From Entomortierella parvispora (taxonomy: Eukaryota; Mortierellomycota; Mortierellomycetes; Mortierellales; Mortierellaceae), in contig OY752140.1 in assembly GCA_963573315.1 (NCBI GenBank), positions 3,844,001 through 3,908,000 on the forward strand: 64,000 nt of DNA, given 5' to 3'. The notes below the pieces were generated by a model. That model saw only the letters and a program-made list of their open reading frames with translations, did not search any database and was not told where the DNA came from. Positions 10,286-23,665 of the stretch are shown here, in pieces (position 1 is the first letter of the stretch; every line of letters starts with the position of its first letter). The translations under genes and the position numbers were made by a program.

Positions 10286-13200
10286 TCAACGCTGAGATGC
10301 ATCCGAGAAGCGGCGCAGCTGCACCTGGATGGCATCGTCTTGTTCTCGGATCTGATCCTGAAGCATGTCTACAAAAAGGAGGGCGACAGTAGTGAGTATC
10401 AAAGCATTCACAAACACAGCCGACGTTCTCTGCAGCTGGGCATTCAACAAGGCACTTACCGAACCATATCGAGCCTTCTACCGTGAATCCACCTGCAGAT
10501 GACACTGAAGACCTGCGGTGGTCGAGGACGAAATCTGAGCTGTCTGTCTGTCCCGACTGTCGATTATAAGAGTCGCGTCTAACAAAATGAACACCGAAAG
10601 TCAATAAAACAGAACAAGCATTGAGCAGGGCGCCACAACATCTTATCCTCTCCTCCGCACTTACTCATACGTCTCCCATCCATTCGAGTCATTGGAGCTG
10701 ATCGACAGCATCGTGTTGGTCGAGTATGACAGCGGTGAGGCATCGTCATCCGACTGACAGTTCACTTGTCCTTTGGAGAAATCCAACATGGCCGCCCCTG
10801 TTGAATTGGGCAAGAATGGTGACCGATGTCCGCCCGGCGAGGATGTGAGCATTGGCGAAGTCTCCTGTCCTGAAGAGTTTTCGTTTCCGATTGATGTATC
10901 AATCACAATCCGTGGAACGTCAGGTCGAAGGCGTGCGTTTTGCTTGGTTCGTCTGTGCTTCAGGAAATTCCTTCGTGCAATAATCGTCAAAAGCAAGTTG
11001 TGGATTGTCTCTCGCGCAACGGCAGAGCGTACCTCTTTGACTCGTTCGTTTCTCCTCAAAAACTCCTCCATTCTATATTATATCAAGATAATGAGTTAGT
11101 GTTGTTTAAGTTCGATTCTTCTTGAACTAGTGGTCCAGTTTCCGAGTACACGGCATTGCACACAGATGTGCAACTTACCCAAGCGCCAGCTCAGCATCTA
11201 CCAGTGTAAACGAAAGGATGTCCAAAATAGTATAAAACGAGATTCCTCGAGAGGTACAAGTCGCGATGGCCTCCTTATACACCAAATTGTAGATTTGACG
11301 GCGTCGGTACACCTCCATGGTATCGATCTTTGAGAGGGTGTGCTGAAGACCCTGCATGTCCATATAACTAAAGTCCAGCGGACACTCCTTCTCATTCTTG
11401 AGACTGTCTCCTGGACTTGAGATGGTAATCGGGACCGCTCTTGGAGAAGCATTGCTGCCGCCCCCTCCCGTTTGACCCACTATCGCAGGCGCATTTGGAT
11501 TGACCACGGACAATCGATGATTCTTTCGGTTCGAGGCTAGATTTTCGATAGCTGACCGAATTCCAGAGGCACCATGGATTGAAGGGGAGGGCGGCGCGCT
11601 CGAGTTGTTTCCGTTTCCTTCTGTGGCTGTCGATGACCGCCGACCTTGTGCCGCCCCATTTCCAGAATGGGCATGCGCCTTGACGAGGTTGGGAATGCTA
11701 AACTCAGGGTTGGCATAGATCCTGATGCAGAGACGACCGTCGATTGACCTCAAGAATTTCGACAGGTACTTTGGATCAATGTAACCAGTGCCTCGAGGAT
11801 CAAACTTGGCCCAGGTCATCTTGAAGTTTCTCAGATCCTCGCGTGTAATCAAAGTCGTCAAAGAGTCCTGCTGGTACGCAAAAGAAAAGTTGCTGATGAT
11901 GACGGCGATAAACATGTTCAGCAAAATGTACGTGCAAACAATGTAGAACGACAAAAACATCAAGTAGGCCCAAGGTCGAGATCCACAATCGCTGTCAAGA
12001 TACGTTGTCCGATTTGGTGTGCAAAATGGAGGCTCGACCATCATGTCGTGCATCACAAAGTCCCAGTTCTCGCCAGTGGTCATGCGGATGAGCATCAACA
12101 TTGTGTTTCCAAAGGTTTCAAAGTTTGCTAGGCCCGTTGTTGAAGGTCCGAGACGAGTCATTCCGAACAGCTCGCGGAACATGATGGCGTAGACGGTAAA
12201 TACCACCATAAACACAGCTGTGATATTGAGAATGGACCCCAGAGCAATCCTACAGTAAGAGATACCTGTTAATTCATAGACTACTGAAGTTCTCTGGTTA
12301 ATCTTCAAAAAATGAGGCCAGTGTTCTTACGCCAATGCTCTGAATAAGACCTGTAGGGAGTCGATTCTCTGCGCGAGACGAAAGGAGATGGTGATCAACA
12401 AGAATTTTTCAAGTCGAAGAGTCCAGAGCTAAGCAGTAGAAAGAGGTGTATAAGTCCGTCCGCTCATCACGTTAAGATGGCGCTGAGAACATATGGTTTG
12501 TATGGTTGAGTTACCTCATGGCGAATGAAACGTGGAATAAGCGTGATAAGGGCAAGGGCGGTGATACACATGTCGTACAAGTTCCAACGAGAGAGTCGCC
12601 ACTACAGTTCAACGGTATCCGTTAGATCTTTGAGAATTAAATAACCAAACCATGTCCCGACTACACTTTCAGTCAACTTGCCTTGTGAAAGCCGTATCCA
12701 CACACTTTGATAGCAACTTCGATTGTGTACAACCCAAGGAAGACAAAATACGACAGATCTAAAATAACCATACAAGTTAGTGGCCAATCCTCTCAATTTC
12801 CTTGATGAAATGGAAGCACAACTCGAGCGAACGCTACCTTGAATGTCTGTCAGGACCTGTGGTTGAGCATAGTGCTGAGATGCAATCAAGCAAACGTTCA
12901 AGACGAGAATAATAGTCATGAAACGCCAAAGAGCTCCTTTCTTCTTGATGACCATGTCGTAACAAAAGGCTCTGATGGGATTCTCTGGTCTGGCCGGTGT
13001 AGCCGTAGGTTTGATCAAACGCAGCTGTCGACGAAGGTCGATCCATCGACGTTGCTCCACTGTCAACAACGATATACCGTTCCAGGTCTTGAATGTCTCC
13101 AAGATAACTCCAATAAAGATCTGGACAAAGACGATCGATCCAATCAACATGAAAAGCAAAAAATAGAACGAGTTGAACCGGTTGGGTTCATTCTTTTGGA

Positions 13201-16200
13201 TGAATGGCTGGTCACCCAAATGGTCCGGGACCGCACGACCAGACTGCATGACCAACACCCATCCTTCTTGAGAGGCCATCTCGAAGAGGGTCAATATTGC
13301 GGCTTGAACCGTATCAAAGCTGTAATCGTAAGGGTTACTCCAAGTTCGAGGGATCAGGATATCTCCATTTTCATCGCCGCTAGGCTCCATCATGAATTCA
13401 CCCACGCAGTTGTCCTTGGTCAAAACGGTGTGATCATTGCAAAGGTAGAAGTATCCAGCGTAAATGTTGACACCATAGATGGCAAACGGCCAGAACAGGA
13501 GAGCAGTCAGGATCATTGCAATGATCATTCGGGGCAGGGCCTTGGCGATAGCTCGGAACATAGCAGAAACCCCATCAAAATAGCGGACTATACGAAGCAC
13601 TCGCAAACAAGATAGAGCTCTAACAGCACGGGACACGCTATAGAGATGGTCAATCTCGGCAAAGCTCATCACGCAACTCATCAAGACAATAAAAAAGTCC
13701 AAGAAGTTCCAAAGGTCCCGTAAATAGGCTGTGGGAGTGAAGAGAAATCCGTCCGCCAGCACACGAAGAGTCTGCTCTGCGACGAAAACAAGAGTTACTA
13801 CATGGTCAATGTCGTGCAGGATGTCCTGTCTGCGAGTGTTTCCTGAAAGCATAGCCTCCATACGATCGACGGGATCGTCCGCGATGACAACAGCGATGCT
13901 CAGCAAGATGCAGGCAAAGATAAGCCAATTGAATCGGTTCATGGTGACTAACTGTCGTCCTGTGCGAGGGCCCACTACTCGACGGCACCATTGCCGGAAT
14001 CGGTTATTGCTCGGCAGTAAAAAAAGTGAGCGGTCATACATCGGATGCGCTTCGATAAATTCTCTGGTGTGAGTCTGGTCGTCGTCTTTTTGCCGCTGTT
14101 CCTTGTATTTCTGAGAGTTACGGTACTCTTCCGTAGCCAACCTTGCTCCGGGTCTAAGTGCACAGGCATCTCACGGTCAGGTTTTCTCTTACAATAAGAA
14201 AATAATAATCTGAAAAAAGTTGGCTTACTGCTGGTCGTCCAGTTCCTTGTCCCAAGTAATCTTTTCCAACCCTGCGTCCAGTCGTTCCAGATCTGCATCA
14301 ATCTCATCTTGGGTTTTTCCGAACCCAGTGGTCATTGTCTCCTGTCTGATCTGTTTGACTGGAGCTTTGGCCTTTTCTGCTGCCTGAATTTGAGCTAGTG
14401 TCGGAAACCAGTAATCCCGAGCTCGCTCCAGCCATAATATAAATCTTGACTTTGTCTCCGTAATTGCACTAGTATCCTGTTGCAAAGAACGCCATAACTG
14501 GGAATCAGATTCGCTTCATCTACAGTAAAGCATTGAGGGAGACGCCAAAAATCAGGAAAATGGGACTTACTGGAGCAAGATCGCCTTCAAGAAACTCCCT
14601 GAAGACATTTTTCCGGATCACGACAGTTTGATCAGGCGAAAGCCCATAAATCGAGAGTGTCTGAGGTCGCGCTGGGAGATAGGCATACGGATTGAAATAT
14701 CTGAAGTATTGACAGCAGTGTTAAAACTCTGACAAAAAAGTTTGCGACCTTACCAACAATAGAAAGGAAACGAAACTTACTGGAAAAATTCCTTTGTCTT
14801 GTCGGTCTTCAACTTTTGATGTGTTTCGAAATACATCTCGAGTTGTTTCTTGTATTTTTCATCGTCATCCAGTTCGAAATGCTCCAAAATGATGGCAATA
14901 AAAAGGTTTAGAAGGATATCTGGAGAGGACAAGACTGGCGTTAGAAATTCTGTCATTTGCACGAAAAAGGATCTGCCTCGGAGCTGTCCTTTGACACTTA
15001 CAATGTGAAGCACAATAATAGATGACAAAAAAGACGACGCCGTATGCCTGCTTCCACCGTTCTGGGTGGGCATCCAAGCCTTCGTACATGACATTGACCC
15101 AGTTTTCACCAGTCAAAATCTAGTAGGTTGATAAAGCTCAAGATTAGAACTCTGCGTGGGATAAAACGTGCGTTTTCACTACCTTCCTTAGAAAACATAC
15201 AATAAACAGCGAAATAAAACTTTGTCCAAGGTCATCGAAATTCACCGGCTGATCCGACTCGGATTCCATATCATGTCCAAAGAGCATCATGGGAACGGGC
15301 GCACAGACCAGTAGAAACATGAAGGTGATCAGTAACAAGTTCATCATTCCTGTTGCACTTCCAATCACAGATCGCTAATGGGAGAACCAATGAAGGCCTT
15401 CGTTAGAATTAGTCAAATACTAGCTGCCTTCTCTCGTGCAGAGACCCGTTGTTACCATAAGATCTCGGACTCCAGGGATAGCTGGGACCATTCGGTAGCT
15501 TCGCAGGACCTGGAACACTGTCAAATATCGGAACCATTCCCAATGGTGGATCTGGGGCAGAAGAATAACGGTGGTCGTGATAGCCAGAAACAAGTCGAAC
15601 ACATTGGACTTTTTTTTCCAAAACTGGCCCCAAGACCTATGTCCAGCAATTCGGACGCCAATCTCCAAAAGAAAGTAGAGCGTAAAAGCTACCTCTGCGT
15701 AGTCGATCCTTATCAGCTCAGCAGGTGTGCTATCATATCGACGAAAGCACATTGCAACCAAGTTGAGAAAAACCATGAATGCCCCAAATGTTGGAAACCA
15801 GGGATCGTTTACGAAACGAATAAGCCACTGCCGCGTTGGAGAGCGCACTTGCAGCACCTGATCCTGAAACTGCCAACCTTCATCTGTTTCCAGTAATGTT
15901 CGCGCATTCCGAGGTTTGTTTGAGAAAGCAGAGTGTCGCTTTTCAGCCCTGACGGCGCCGAAAGAATAGGTGATACCAGCTGTAGAGAAAACCATAAGGG
16001 TAGTTGGCTATGTTAGTTCGTTCACCCATAAAAGAACGTGAGTCACATTCAGTTCAAAATAAGATCCTACTTACCAATAAAGAGAGGGATCATCAAGAAA
16101 CTCATGAGAAAAATGGCAATACAGAAAAAGACGGCAGCCCATCGAGAGTCACCATCCATGACCCAGTATTCAACATCAGTCCAACCTTCCATTGAACTGA

Positions 16201-18695
16201 CAGTGAAGACAGTCAGTAGCGAGAAGAAAAAGTTGTCAAACGAAATGAGATCTCGACTGGGATTATAATTCTTGAACTGCATGCAAACTTGAGGCTCTGG
16301 ACAGATCATTCCAGACGTCCGCGGTGAAGAGTCGTCTCCGTCGCCTTGGCCGACATAGTTAATAATTCCTAAAATCGTTCCATTGCTATAGTATCCACCG
16401 CAAATGACCTCTGGCGAAACAGGAACCCCTATGACCAGAAATTGAAAAATTCAAGTTAGCACAGGCCTTCGTGCTTCGCCCAATTATCCAACGTTTCACA
16501 AAGCCGAAACACGACTTACAATTTTGGGGGTTGTCCGGTTCAGGAAGCGCACATCGGCGAGACAAAGCGCCTTGGAAGACAAGCAGTCCAATCAGACTCA
16601 GAATGAGGAAAAAAAAGAAAATGAATCCCAAGATGGTCAAAAGTAGAGGCGCCGATATGGAGAGAGAATCAATAATCGTCTAAGATGAGCAATGTGTTAG
16701 AAACAGAGGGAAAATTCAAACACCGCAGGTGAATTCTTTTGGAGACACTTACTGAGGTACCCTCGGTCAATGAGAGTAAACGGAGCGGCCGCAGGGCACT
16801 CATGGCTTTGAAGATATAGACTTGCTGGATGCCTGTCATCATGAACGCGAAATCCACCCAGTAACTGAAAACCACAACTCCGTCCAAGCGATTATAATAA
16901 GAGGCAAAAAAAGGCGCATGTGCTGGCGATCCTTCTGTTCCCGCTGTAGAAGCGCGGGTTGGCTCTATGGCTGGTGCCGGGGTATTAGTTGGGGCGTTTT
17001 GCTTTTCAGATATTGATGTACGCGAGTGGACACTGTTGATATGCGAGAGCGAGTATGTCTTCCGTAAACTGTCACCGGTGGATCTTTTCGAAGACAGAGC
17101 ATCGATAAACTTTTGAAAACTTTTGGGGGTCCACTTTCGCCATTGGAATCCGTTCCGATCAAAGAAGAGGCCGTAGACGATGACCTTTGCAATGATCTCC
17201 AAGCTAGCAAAGTCATAGGAGACGGTCGCGTCAATAGCTGATCTTTGTGCACAATTGCGCGAAATGTGGGTTGACCTACGTGTATAGAATGTTCACGGCC
17301 AAGAGGCCGTAATGCGTCCAGTATGACCCAAAGATATTCTTTGCCTCGAAAGTAGTCGGAGTAATGACAAAAAAGACCCACTCTGTGAGAATGATTACTA
17401 AAATAATGGGGTCGGTGTACCTGCAAAGATTGCCGTTGAGAAGGGGTCAGTTGCCTGCAAAAAAGAGACGTTTGTACTTGAGATACCTCCTGATTTCGAC
17501 CTTACTTTGATTTCAGAATTGATGCGAGCCATAGTCGGAGCGGATTTTGAGGCGAAAAGATCTTTAGCGACCGTCCCTCTAACCGCATCTTCTCAGCACC
17601 TCGATGTACAAAGCCGCCCGGCACAAACACAGACTCCTCGTCTTCCTGAGGCGTGTCATGTATTCCGGAGGCTGACTTTCCCAGATTTGATCCGCCTCCT
17701 GAACGGGGTTGGTTGGTTGCGCCGTGAAATAGCCCTCTTTTGCTCTGCTGTGAATGCCGCGCCCCAGCGTTCGATCCGCCGCCTGAGCTCTGCTTTGATG
17801 TAGATCGTCTAGGCACTTGTGATCCATGCTCTGACCCTGTTGCATGACCAGAGGGAGATACCCAAGGCTGTACATCAGCAACCGCCCCGTTCTCAAGTCC
17901 AAAAGAATTTTGATTTACTGCAGATCTAGACAGATCTGAGTGTTCCGCATCTGATAGATCCGGTTGCGATTGTATTGACATCCTGTTGGGTATTTGCTCT
18001 TGTGCCCTTGTGTTGACAACTCGAGAGGAGACGTTGGCCATCGCTTCGGTGATCCCACTTATCCATCCTCCAGACTGCTCCTGGGTAGGGGGACCGAGTA
18101 CTGAGGATCGATTTGGAACCATGGATGACCTTTTTGATCCCAAGGATGATATGGACGGAGATCCAGGAGTCTGGCTAGGAGCATGCTGCTTGTGTATCGA
18201 CGAGGTAGAGCTCCGAGATCCAATGGACGCGCTTCTTGCCACAATATGAGACAAGAGGTCACCATTGTTGTTGAGGTTGAAGGAAGGAACCTTCCGCCGG
18301 CGGAGGGTCGATCCTTCATCTAGGGTCCTGTTATCTAGGAAGTCAACATCTGAGTGGCTATCCACTTCAATGTCGCGGGTTGAGAAAAGACTGGTGGGTG
18401 AGAATGTAATCCCGTCTGGTTGATGTTGTCCTGGAGAGGAGTATTGTGAAATAGAGGAGGAAATAGAGGCGGAGGAGGAAATTAGACGGTGCTGTTCTCC
18501 TTGTTCCAAGGACACAGGCTGGTCTGGAATGGACAGGGACGGGGAGTGGACGACGCTGTGTGTCCGACCATGACGGATACCAAGCCGTGAATCGCGGGTG
18601 CGATTGAAGTCTGGTTCTGAGGCGGTATTGGACCTGGTGTCTTCATTGTCGATTATGTTGTTCCTGCCATCGCTTTTGTTGCTTCTGTTATCCAT
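10286..18695 (-). CDS. CCH1: Cch1-type voltage-gated calcium channel pore subunit
   Basis: Cch1 forms the high-affinity calcium uptake channel of the fungal plasma membrane, usually with Mid1, and feeds calcineurin signalling. Nineteen exons from the ATG at 18695 to the stop at 10286 join without a frame break to 2302 residues, somewhat longer than budding yeast Cch1. The first ~400 residues (exon 18695-17506) are disordered Ser/Asn-rich sequence. Four 6-TM repeats follow; S4-like Arg-rich helices are visible (for example ALRPLRLL and VLRSYRMVP). Each repeat has a pore loop: MEGW (near 16190), GENW (near 15105), QEGW (near 13245) and GENW (near 12070), so all four filter positions read Glu. 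After repeat IV comes an EF-hand-like segment (FDPRGTGYIDPKYL) and a hydrophilic tail ending in a short coiled coil. One intron (12602-12681) has a GC donor. The start choice rests on the first ATG of the open exon. Confidence 0.93.
12602..12681 (-). other. GC-AG intron in CCH1
   Basis: On the minus strand the donor reads AAG|GCAAGT and the acceptor CTGTAG|TGG. Using GC gives a perfect in-frame join (GYGFHK to WRLSRW), and no GT in the vicinity does. The remaining flanks match the strong donor consensus expected of GC-AG introns. Confidence 0.8.
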
Positions 18696-19435
18696 TGGGC
18701 GACAGGAGCCTTTGGAAGTGGGATGGCCAGAGATGGTGAAGGATGGAATTAGAGAACCCGCAATAAGATGAAGGGAGGAAAGGGGAGGGATTAAATGAAA
18801 AGGGAAGGAAAGGAGGAAGGACGGAGGGCGACGATGCAAGAGGGGAGCAGAGTCGAAAGCAGAGTGGAGGTGGGTGAAGTAAAGAAGAGGGCAACTATGC
18901 ATGCATGCGGTACATGCATGCGATGAATATGAATATGTGTGTGTCTGTGAGTGTGTTCCAAAGAAAGCAAGAAACGAACCCTCTTTTGCGTGGTCGTGTG
19001 CAGTGTGCAAATAGAGGGGGTTTATGGAGCAAACCCTGGCTAATTGACAGCAGCCCTCATCCTCACCACAGCCCGCTCTCTCGCCCTGCAAACCCCAGCC
19101 TGCGAACCAGCCCAGCCCAAAGCGACTGTTTCGCTTCTTTTTCTTTGCATGCATGCATCCGTCCATCCATCCATTCGTCTTTTTCTCTCTCATTCCTTCT
19201 TCTTCTTTCTCCTTCCTCATTGCACTCTCGTTCCTCTTTTCTCCTTCCTCGTTCCTTCTTCTTCCCTCTTCCCTCCTTCCTTCCTTCCTTTCTTCCTCCG
19301 CTTCTCCCCTGCCTTTCCCTTCCCCTCCTCTCCTCTTCCCTTCGCCTCTCGACTCTCATTCACGTCTCTCCTCCTCCCTTCCTCCTTCCCTCTTTCCTCT
19401 CTCCCTTCCTCTCTCCCTTCCTCTCGCAAACAGCC
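18696..19435. promoter_or_regulatory. Shared upstream region of CCH1 (-) and the GH5_12 gene (+)
   Basis: This 740 bp divergent spacer is extremely asymmetric in base composition. Near CCH1 (about 18740-18890) the plus strand is GGA/GAA-rich. Near the GH5_12 start (about 19160-19430) it is almost pure pyrimidine with TCC/TTCC repeats. Thus both genes have a pyrimidine-rich leader on their own sense strand. Several ATGCATGC palindromic motifs lie at 18897-18920 and 19147-19155. No gene is supported. Confidence 0.5.
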
Positions 19436-22400
19436 ATGACCAACAACCTGCATCCATCACAGTCCTCGGTCACTCTTACCGAGGACCCACAGACTTCACA
19501 CCTTCAACAGCAACAGCGTCGTAACCTCGCTAACTCGGCCTCCAACGCCTCCTTCAACACCTCCGCCACCGCCACTCCCACTCCCACTCAACGGCCCTTC
19601 GTCAACGCAAACTTCAAACAGGCCGAGAGCGATTCGCAAACCAGCCTCTTTGGGTCTGTAGGACATCACCCCACATCCACACAGCCCCTGTACCTGCATG
19701 GACCCTGGTTCAAGGACCACACAGGTCGAACAGTAACCCTGAGGGGTGTCAATCTATCAGGAGCCTCAAAAACACCCATCGGCTGCCCCTCGCACCAGGC
19801 TGAGGGCTTTCTTGACACGGACGGGACTCAGATCTCGTTCATTGGCAGACCCTTTCCTCTTGAGGAAGCAGACGAGCACCTGTCCCGACTCAAGCACTGG
19901 GGCTTTAACCTGCTGCGATTTATTGTCACTTGGGAATCGATCGAACATGCCGGACCGTAAGTGTTTCTCCTGTTCCTTGTGTTTTTGGATTTATCCAGTG
20001 CATCTTGCTTTCGAAACGTTGTTTTCTTATCTCTGGTTGGAATCACAACCACGGCCCTTGCCCTCAGAATTACCAAATGAGTCGAAGGGGCTAGACAGAG
20101 AGAGAGAGAGAAAGAGAAGGGCAAGTGAGGGGGAGAGTGGAGTTGGCGCAAATATAATTAATTTTGGAGTTGCATCACATCCACCAACACCGGACCGGAA
20201 GGAAGAAAAGAGAGGACGAGGACGAGGACGAGGACGGACCAACCGGATTGTGTCAATGTCTCTGTGGCAACCAGCAATGCGACTGGAATACATCGATGTG
20301 AGGGAAGGCTCCCTTGGTGCTTCGAAAGCCCTTTCTATTCTGCGATCCGAGCGCCCTCTTTTCTCCCCTTTGGCCCTGCTTTGTGTCCTGTTTGTCATCA
20401 TCAATCCCCTGCACGACAGTGAACTGCTGGATTGTTTTCCCAAGCACACCCCTACACACCGCGCCCTCAATGCCAACAACCACAGCAAACAGGAAATGGA
20501 GCAAGGCAACAGCAACGAAGAAGGGGATGTGTCCTGCCGTTGCCCTCTGCTTCTGTCCCTGTCCAGTGACCATCCAAACTGACACACCGCACGCTCCACC
20601 TCTTCGGATGTGCCCTTTTTTTGCTGTGGACAAAGGGAAAACGGAAAAATCAGGCCACTTTTTTTTTCTTTTGTCGATTGTTTGTTGATCTAGCAACACC
20701 ACAACTACTACCACCACCACCACTGCTACTACTACTACTGCTACCAACACCCTCCTTGTCCCTTTGTCACCTTGTTCACCCCCCTTCGATCTCCTGTTAT
20801 CCCTGCCTGCCCTGCTTTGAACTCCCATGCAGCTCTACTTTTTGCCGACCGAATGACAGAATGACAGAATGACAGCATAACTGACTGACCTCGAACCTTG
20901 CTTCTTTTTTTTACTCTCTCTCTGCACCTGACCACATCACCCCACATTTTATTTCCCCGGTTTAGTGGCAAGTACGACTACGAATTTTTCGAATACCTGA
21001 TCAAGATCTTCCACAAGTGCAAACAATACGGCTTCAAGTGCTTTATTGACCCCCACCAGGATGTCGTAAGTTGTCTTGTGCTCCTCCAACATCATTTTCC
21101 CTTGCTCGATCTTGACTCTGCGGTTAAGCTCATCCAAACATGCACTGATTTTCGGCTTGTTTTATTCGGCTTTTTAGTGGTCAAGGTTCTCTGGAGGATC
21201 TGGCGCGCCTCTTTGGACATTATACCTGGCTGGTCTGAATCCCAGCACCTTCCCAAAGACTAACGCCGCTCTAGTCCACAACCTTTATGAAGACCCAGAA
21301 AACTTCCCAAAGATGGTTTGGGCCACCAACTACAACAAACTCGCTGCCGCCACCATGTTTACGCTTTTCTTTGCAGGATCGACCTTTGCGCCCGACTGCG
21401 TTATCGACCAGATGAACATCCAGGATTACTTGCAAACGCACTATATCAAAAGTTACATGGCCCTTGCAGAATACATCACAGCCCAGCACGGAATTGAGGA
21501 CGATGTCGTGATTGGATACGATACCCTGAACGAACCTTCGGCCGGATGGATTGGTGTCGAGGACGTGACAAAGTTTCCAGAGCATCAAGAGCTAAAGAAG
21601 GATTGCACACCTACACCACTTGAGGCCATGCTCCTCGGTCAGGGTCATCAACAAACGGTAGAATTCTGGGTCTCGACCTTTTTTGGACCCCGGAGAAAGG
21701 GATCCAGGACGATTGATCCTGAGGGTACGACGGCCTGGCTCAGCAAGGAGAAGCGTGACGAAAAGGACAAGCGATTTGGATGGAAGCGTGCACCCGAGTT
21801 TCCAAAGGCTGGCGAATGTATCTGGGCTGCCCATGGTGTCTGGGATCTGTCAACGCAGCAAGTGCTCAACCCTGATTATTTCTACAAGGATCCAAAGACG
21901 GATGAGAAGTATGATTTCGATACAAGGTCCTTCTTGCCCTTCTGTCGACGCTATGCACAAGCAGTCCGAACAATCCACAAGGCCGCCATTATCTTTTTAG
22001 AGCCCCCAGTGAATGAGATTCCGCCTTCGTTGCCACCACCCCATGATGACGATGATGTGGCTCAGTTCGATATCACCTCCCGCGTTGTCTACGCACCCCA
22101 TTGGTACGATGGACTGACCTTGCTCAACAAGCGATGGAACTTTTTCAACATTGACTATCTGGGCGTGAAACGCGGCCGATACCCCAACTATGCCGCAGCC
22201 GTCAAGATTGGTGAGAAGGCGATCAAGGAATGCTTCCGTAACCAGCTCGCCAGCATCAAGGAGGAAGGTCAACAGGCGATTGGTCAGCACCCGACGCTGA
22301 TTGGTGAGATTGGAATCCCGTACGATCTAAACGACGGCAAATCTTATAAGCCCAATGGTAACTACAAGGATCAGATCAAGGCCATGGACGCCAACCTCTA

Positions 22401-23379
22401 CGCTTTAGAGAGCAACCATTTGAATTTCACTCTTTGGAATTACTGCCCCGACAACTCTCACAAGTGGGGTGATCAATGGAACGGTGAAGATTTGTCGCTT
22501 TGGAGCAAGGATGATCTTGATCGGGATCCTCGCAAGATCATGAAAAGGTCGAGCGAAACAAGTTTGACCTCCAGCGATGCCTATAGCCTTCACAAGGTCG
22601 GATCTGGTCAAGAGGTTTCCATCTCGGTCCAGGACTCGCCTCCTCTGCTGAGACGGGTCTCTTCGACTGCGTCAAACAGCACGCCCGCCCCTCCTGCCCG
22701 CGTCGTTACCTTGTCCTCAACCTCGTCGTCGTCGTCGTCAAAGTCTTCAGCCTCCTCTGCATCGTCAGGTCGCCCTTTACTTGGAGATCGAAACGACACT
22801 GAGGACGACCGTCGCCAGAATCACCATCCCGACCTGGGTTCCAGGGCCCTTGTCGCCTTCTGCCGTCCTTTTGCTCAAAAAGTCGCGGGTATTCCCCTGG
22901 AGCTCTCCTTCTCCTTGAACACAGTAACATTCAAATTTTCGTTCAAGCGCGTGCGTTCTACCGAGGATGGAGGTTCCAACCCCTTGAACTCGCCACGACC
23001 TGGCACGATCAATGAACCTAACGAGATTTATCTCCCCCGGATTCACTTCCCCTGTGCTGAAGAATATCTGAGTTCACTCGGGGGTACGACCCCCACCACC
23101 AAACTCAAGGATCCCGTGTGCTCCGTCACAGTCTCGGGAGGCCATTGGAAGTGGAAGGAAGGAGAGCAAATTTTGTACTGGTGGACTGACAACGATGACG
23201 AGAATGTCAAGAGCAATCCATTTTTGTCCGAGGATGCCAAGAAGCAAAAACCATTGGAGGATGATGTATTTGAGATTACAGTTGTGGGCAAGAAGTGGGC
23301 GGGCAACTCGTTGGCGCACCCTTCTGGCTCTGGCAGTGGTCTTTGGAACGCTGTCAGCCAATGCTGCAGACTCTCTTAA
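19436..23379 (+). CDS. GH5 subfamily 12-type glycosidase (fungal glucocerebrosidase / steryl-beta-glucosidase, EGCrP-like)
   Basis: Fungal members of this family hydrolyse glucosylceramide or ergosteryl glucoside inside the cell. Three exons (19436-19956, 20966-21065, 21178-23379) give 940 residues. After a ~75-residue Gln/Ser/Thr-rich N-terminus, the GH5 barrel starts with TLRGVNLSGASK, followed by [23 protein letters not shown] and FIDPHQDVWSRFSGG. The predicted acid/base Glu is residue 326 in YDTLNEPSAGW. The predicted nucleophile is Glu584 in GEIGIPYD. A Ser-rich, low-complexity insert (about residues 690-760) precedes a C-terminal beta-rich domain typical of this subfamily. No signal peptide is seen, consistent with an intracellular enzyme. 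Intron 1 is about 1 kb, ten times the local norm. Which lipid is the substrate cannot be decided from sequence. Confidence 0.88.
19957..20965 (+). other. Unusually long first intron of the GH5_12 gene
   Basis: This 1009 nt intron (donor CC|GTAAGTG, acceptor GTTTAG|TGGC) contains an AG-dinucleotide run near 20097-20112, a GAGGAC hexamer repeat near 20210-20235, an ACC/ACT-rich stretch near 20697-20745 and three copies of GAATGACA near 20853-20876. ORFs inside are short and low in complexity, and I found no gene in it. Confidence 0.7.
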
Positions 23380-23665
23380 AACCGTAAACATCGTCGTTTC
23401 AACCTGTATAGTATATGAGAAATAAAAAAAGCCGTATCCCCGCCCTCTCGTCCAATTGTTCAAGGATGCTGGGTTGTGTTAGCATCAAGAGCATCCCGGT
23501 TCTCCTTTGTGTCCATTGAGTGGAGTGTTGAGTTTATTATCTGATATTGGCAGTAGATCGTGTCTAAAATTCCTGCATTTCTTCTTCTACGGTGTTTGGT
23601 GTTGGGTTCTGATCATGAAAGGGAAGCCGTCGGGAGCCGTCGTTCGGGTCAAAATGTCCAAGTTT
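23380..23665. terminator. Convergent 3' flank between GH5_12 and NDUFS4
   Basis: A polyadenylation-type AATAAA lies at about 23420 on the plus strand, some 40 bases after the GH5_12 stop codon. No gene is seen in the 286 bp gap. Confidence 0.5.

Noticed and set aside
17502-19220. Extension of the CCH1 first exon upstream of 18695
   Set aside because: The frame is open to 19220, but the added part translates purine/pyrimidine-rich promoter sequence; the ATG at 18695 begins protein-like composition.
19746-20582. 278-codon plus-strand ORF overlapping GH5_12 exon 1 and its intron
   Set aside because: It reads exon 1 in the wrong frame and continues into repeat-bearing intron sequence.
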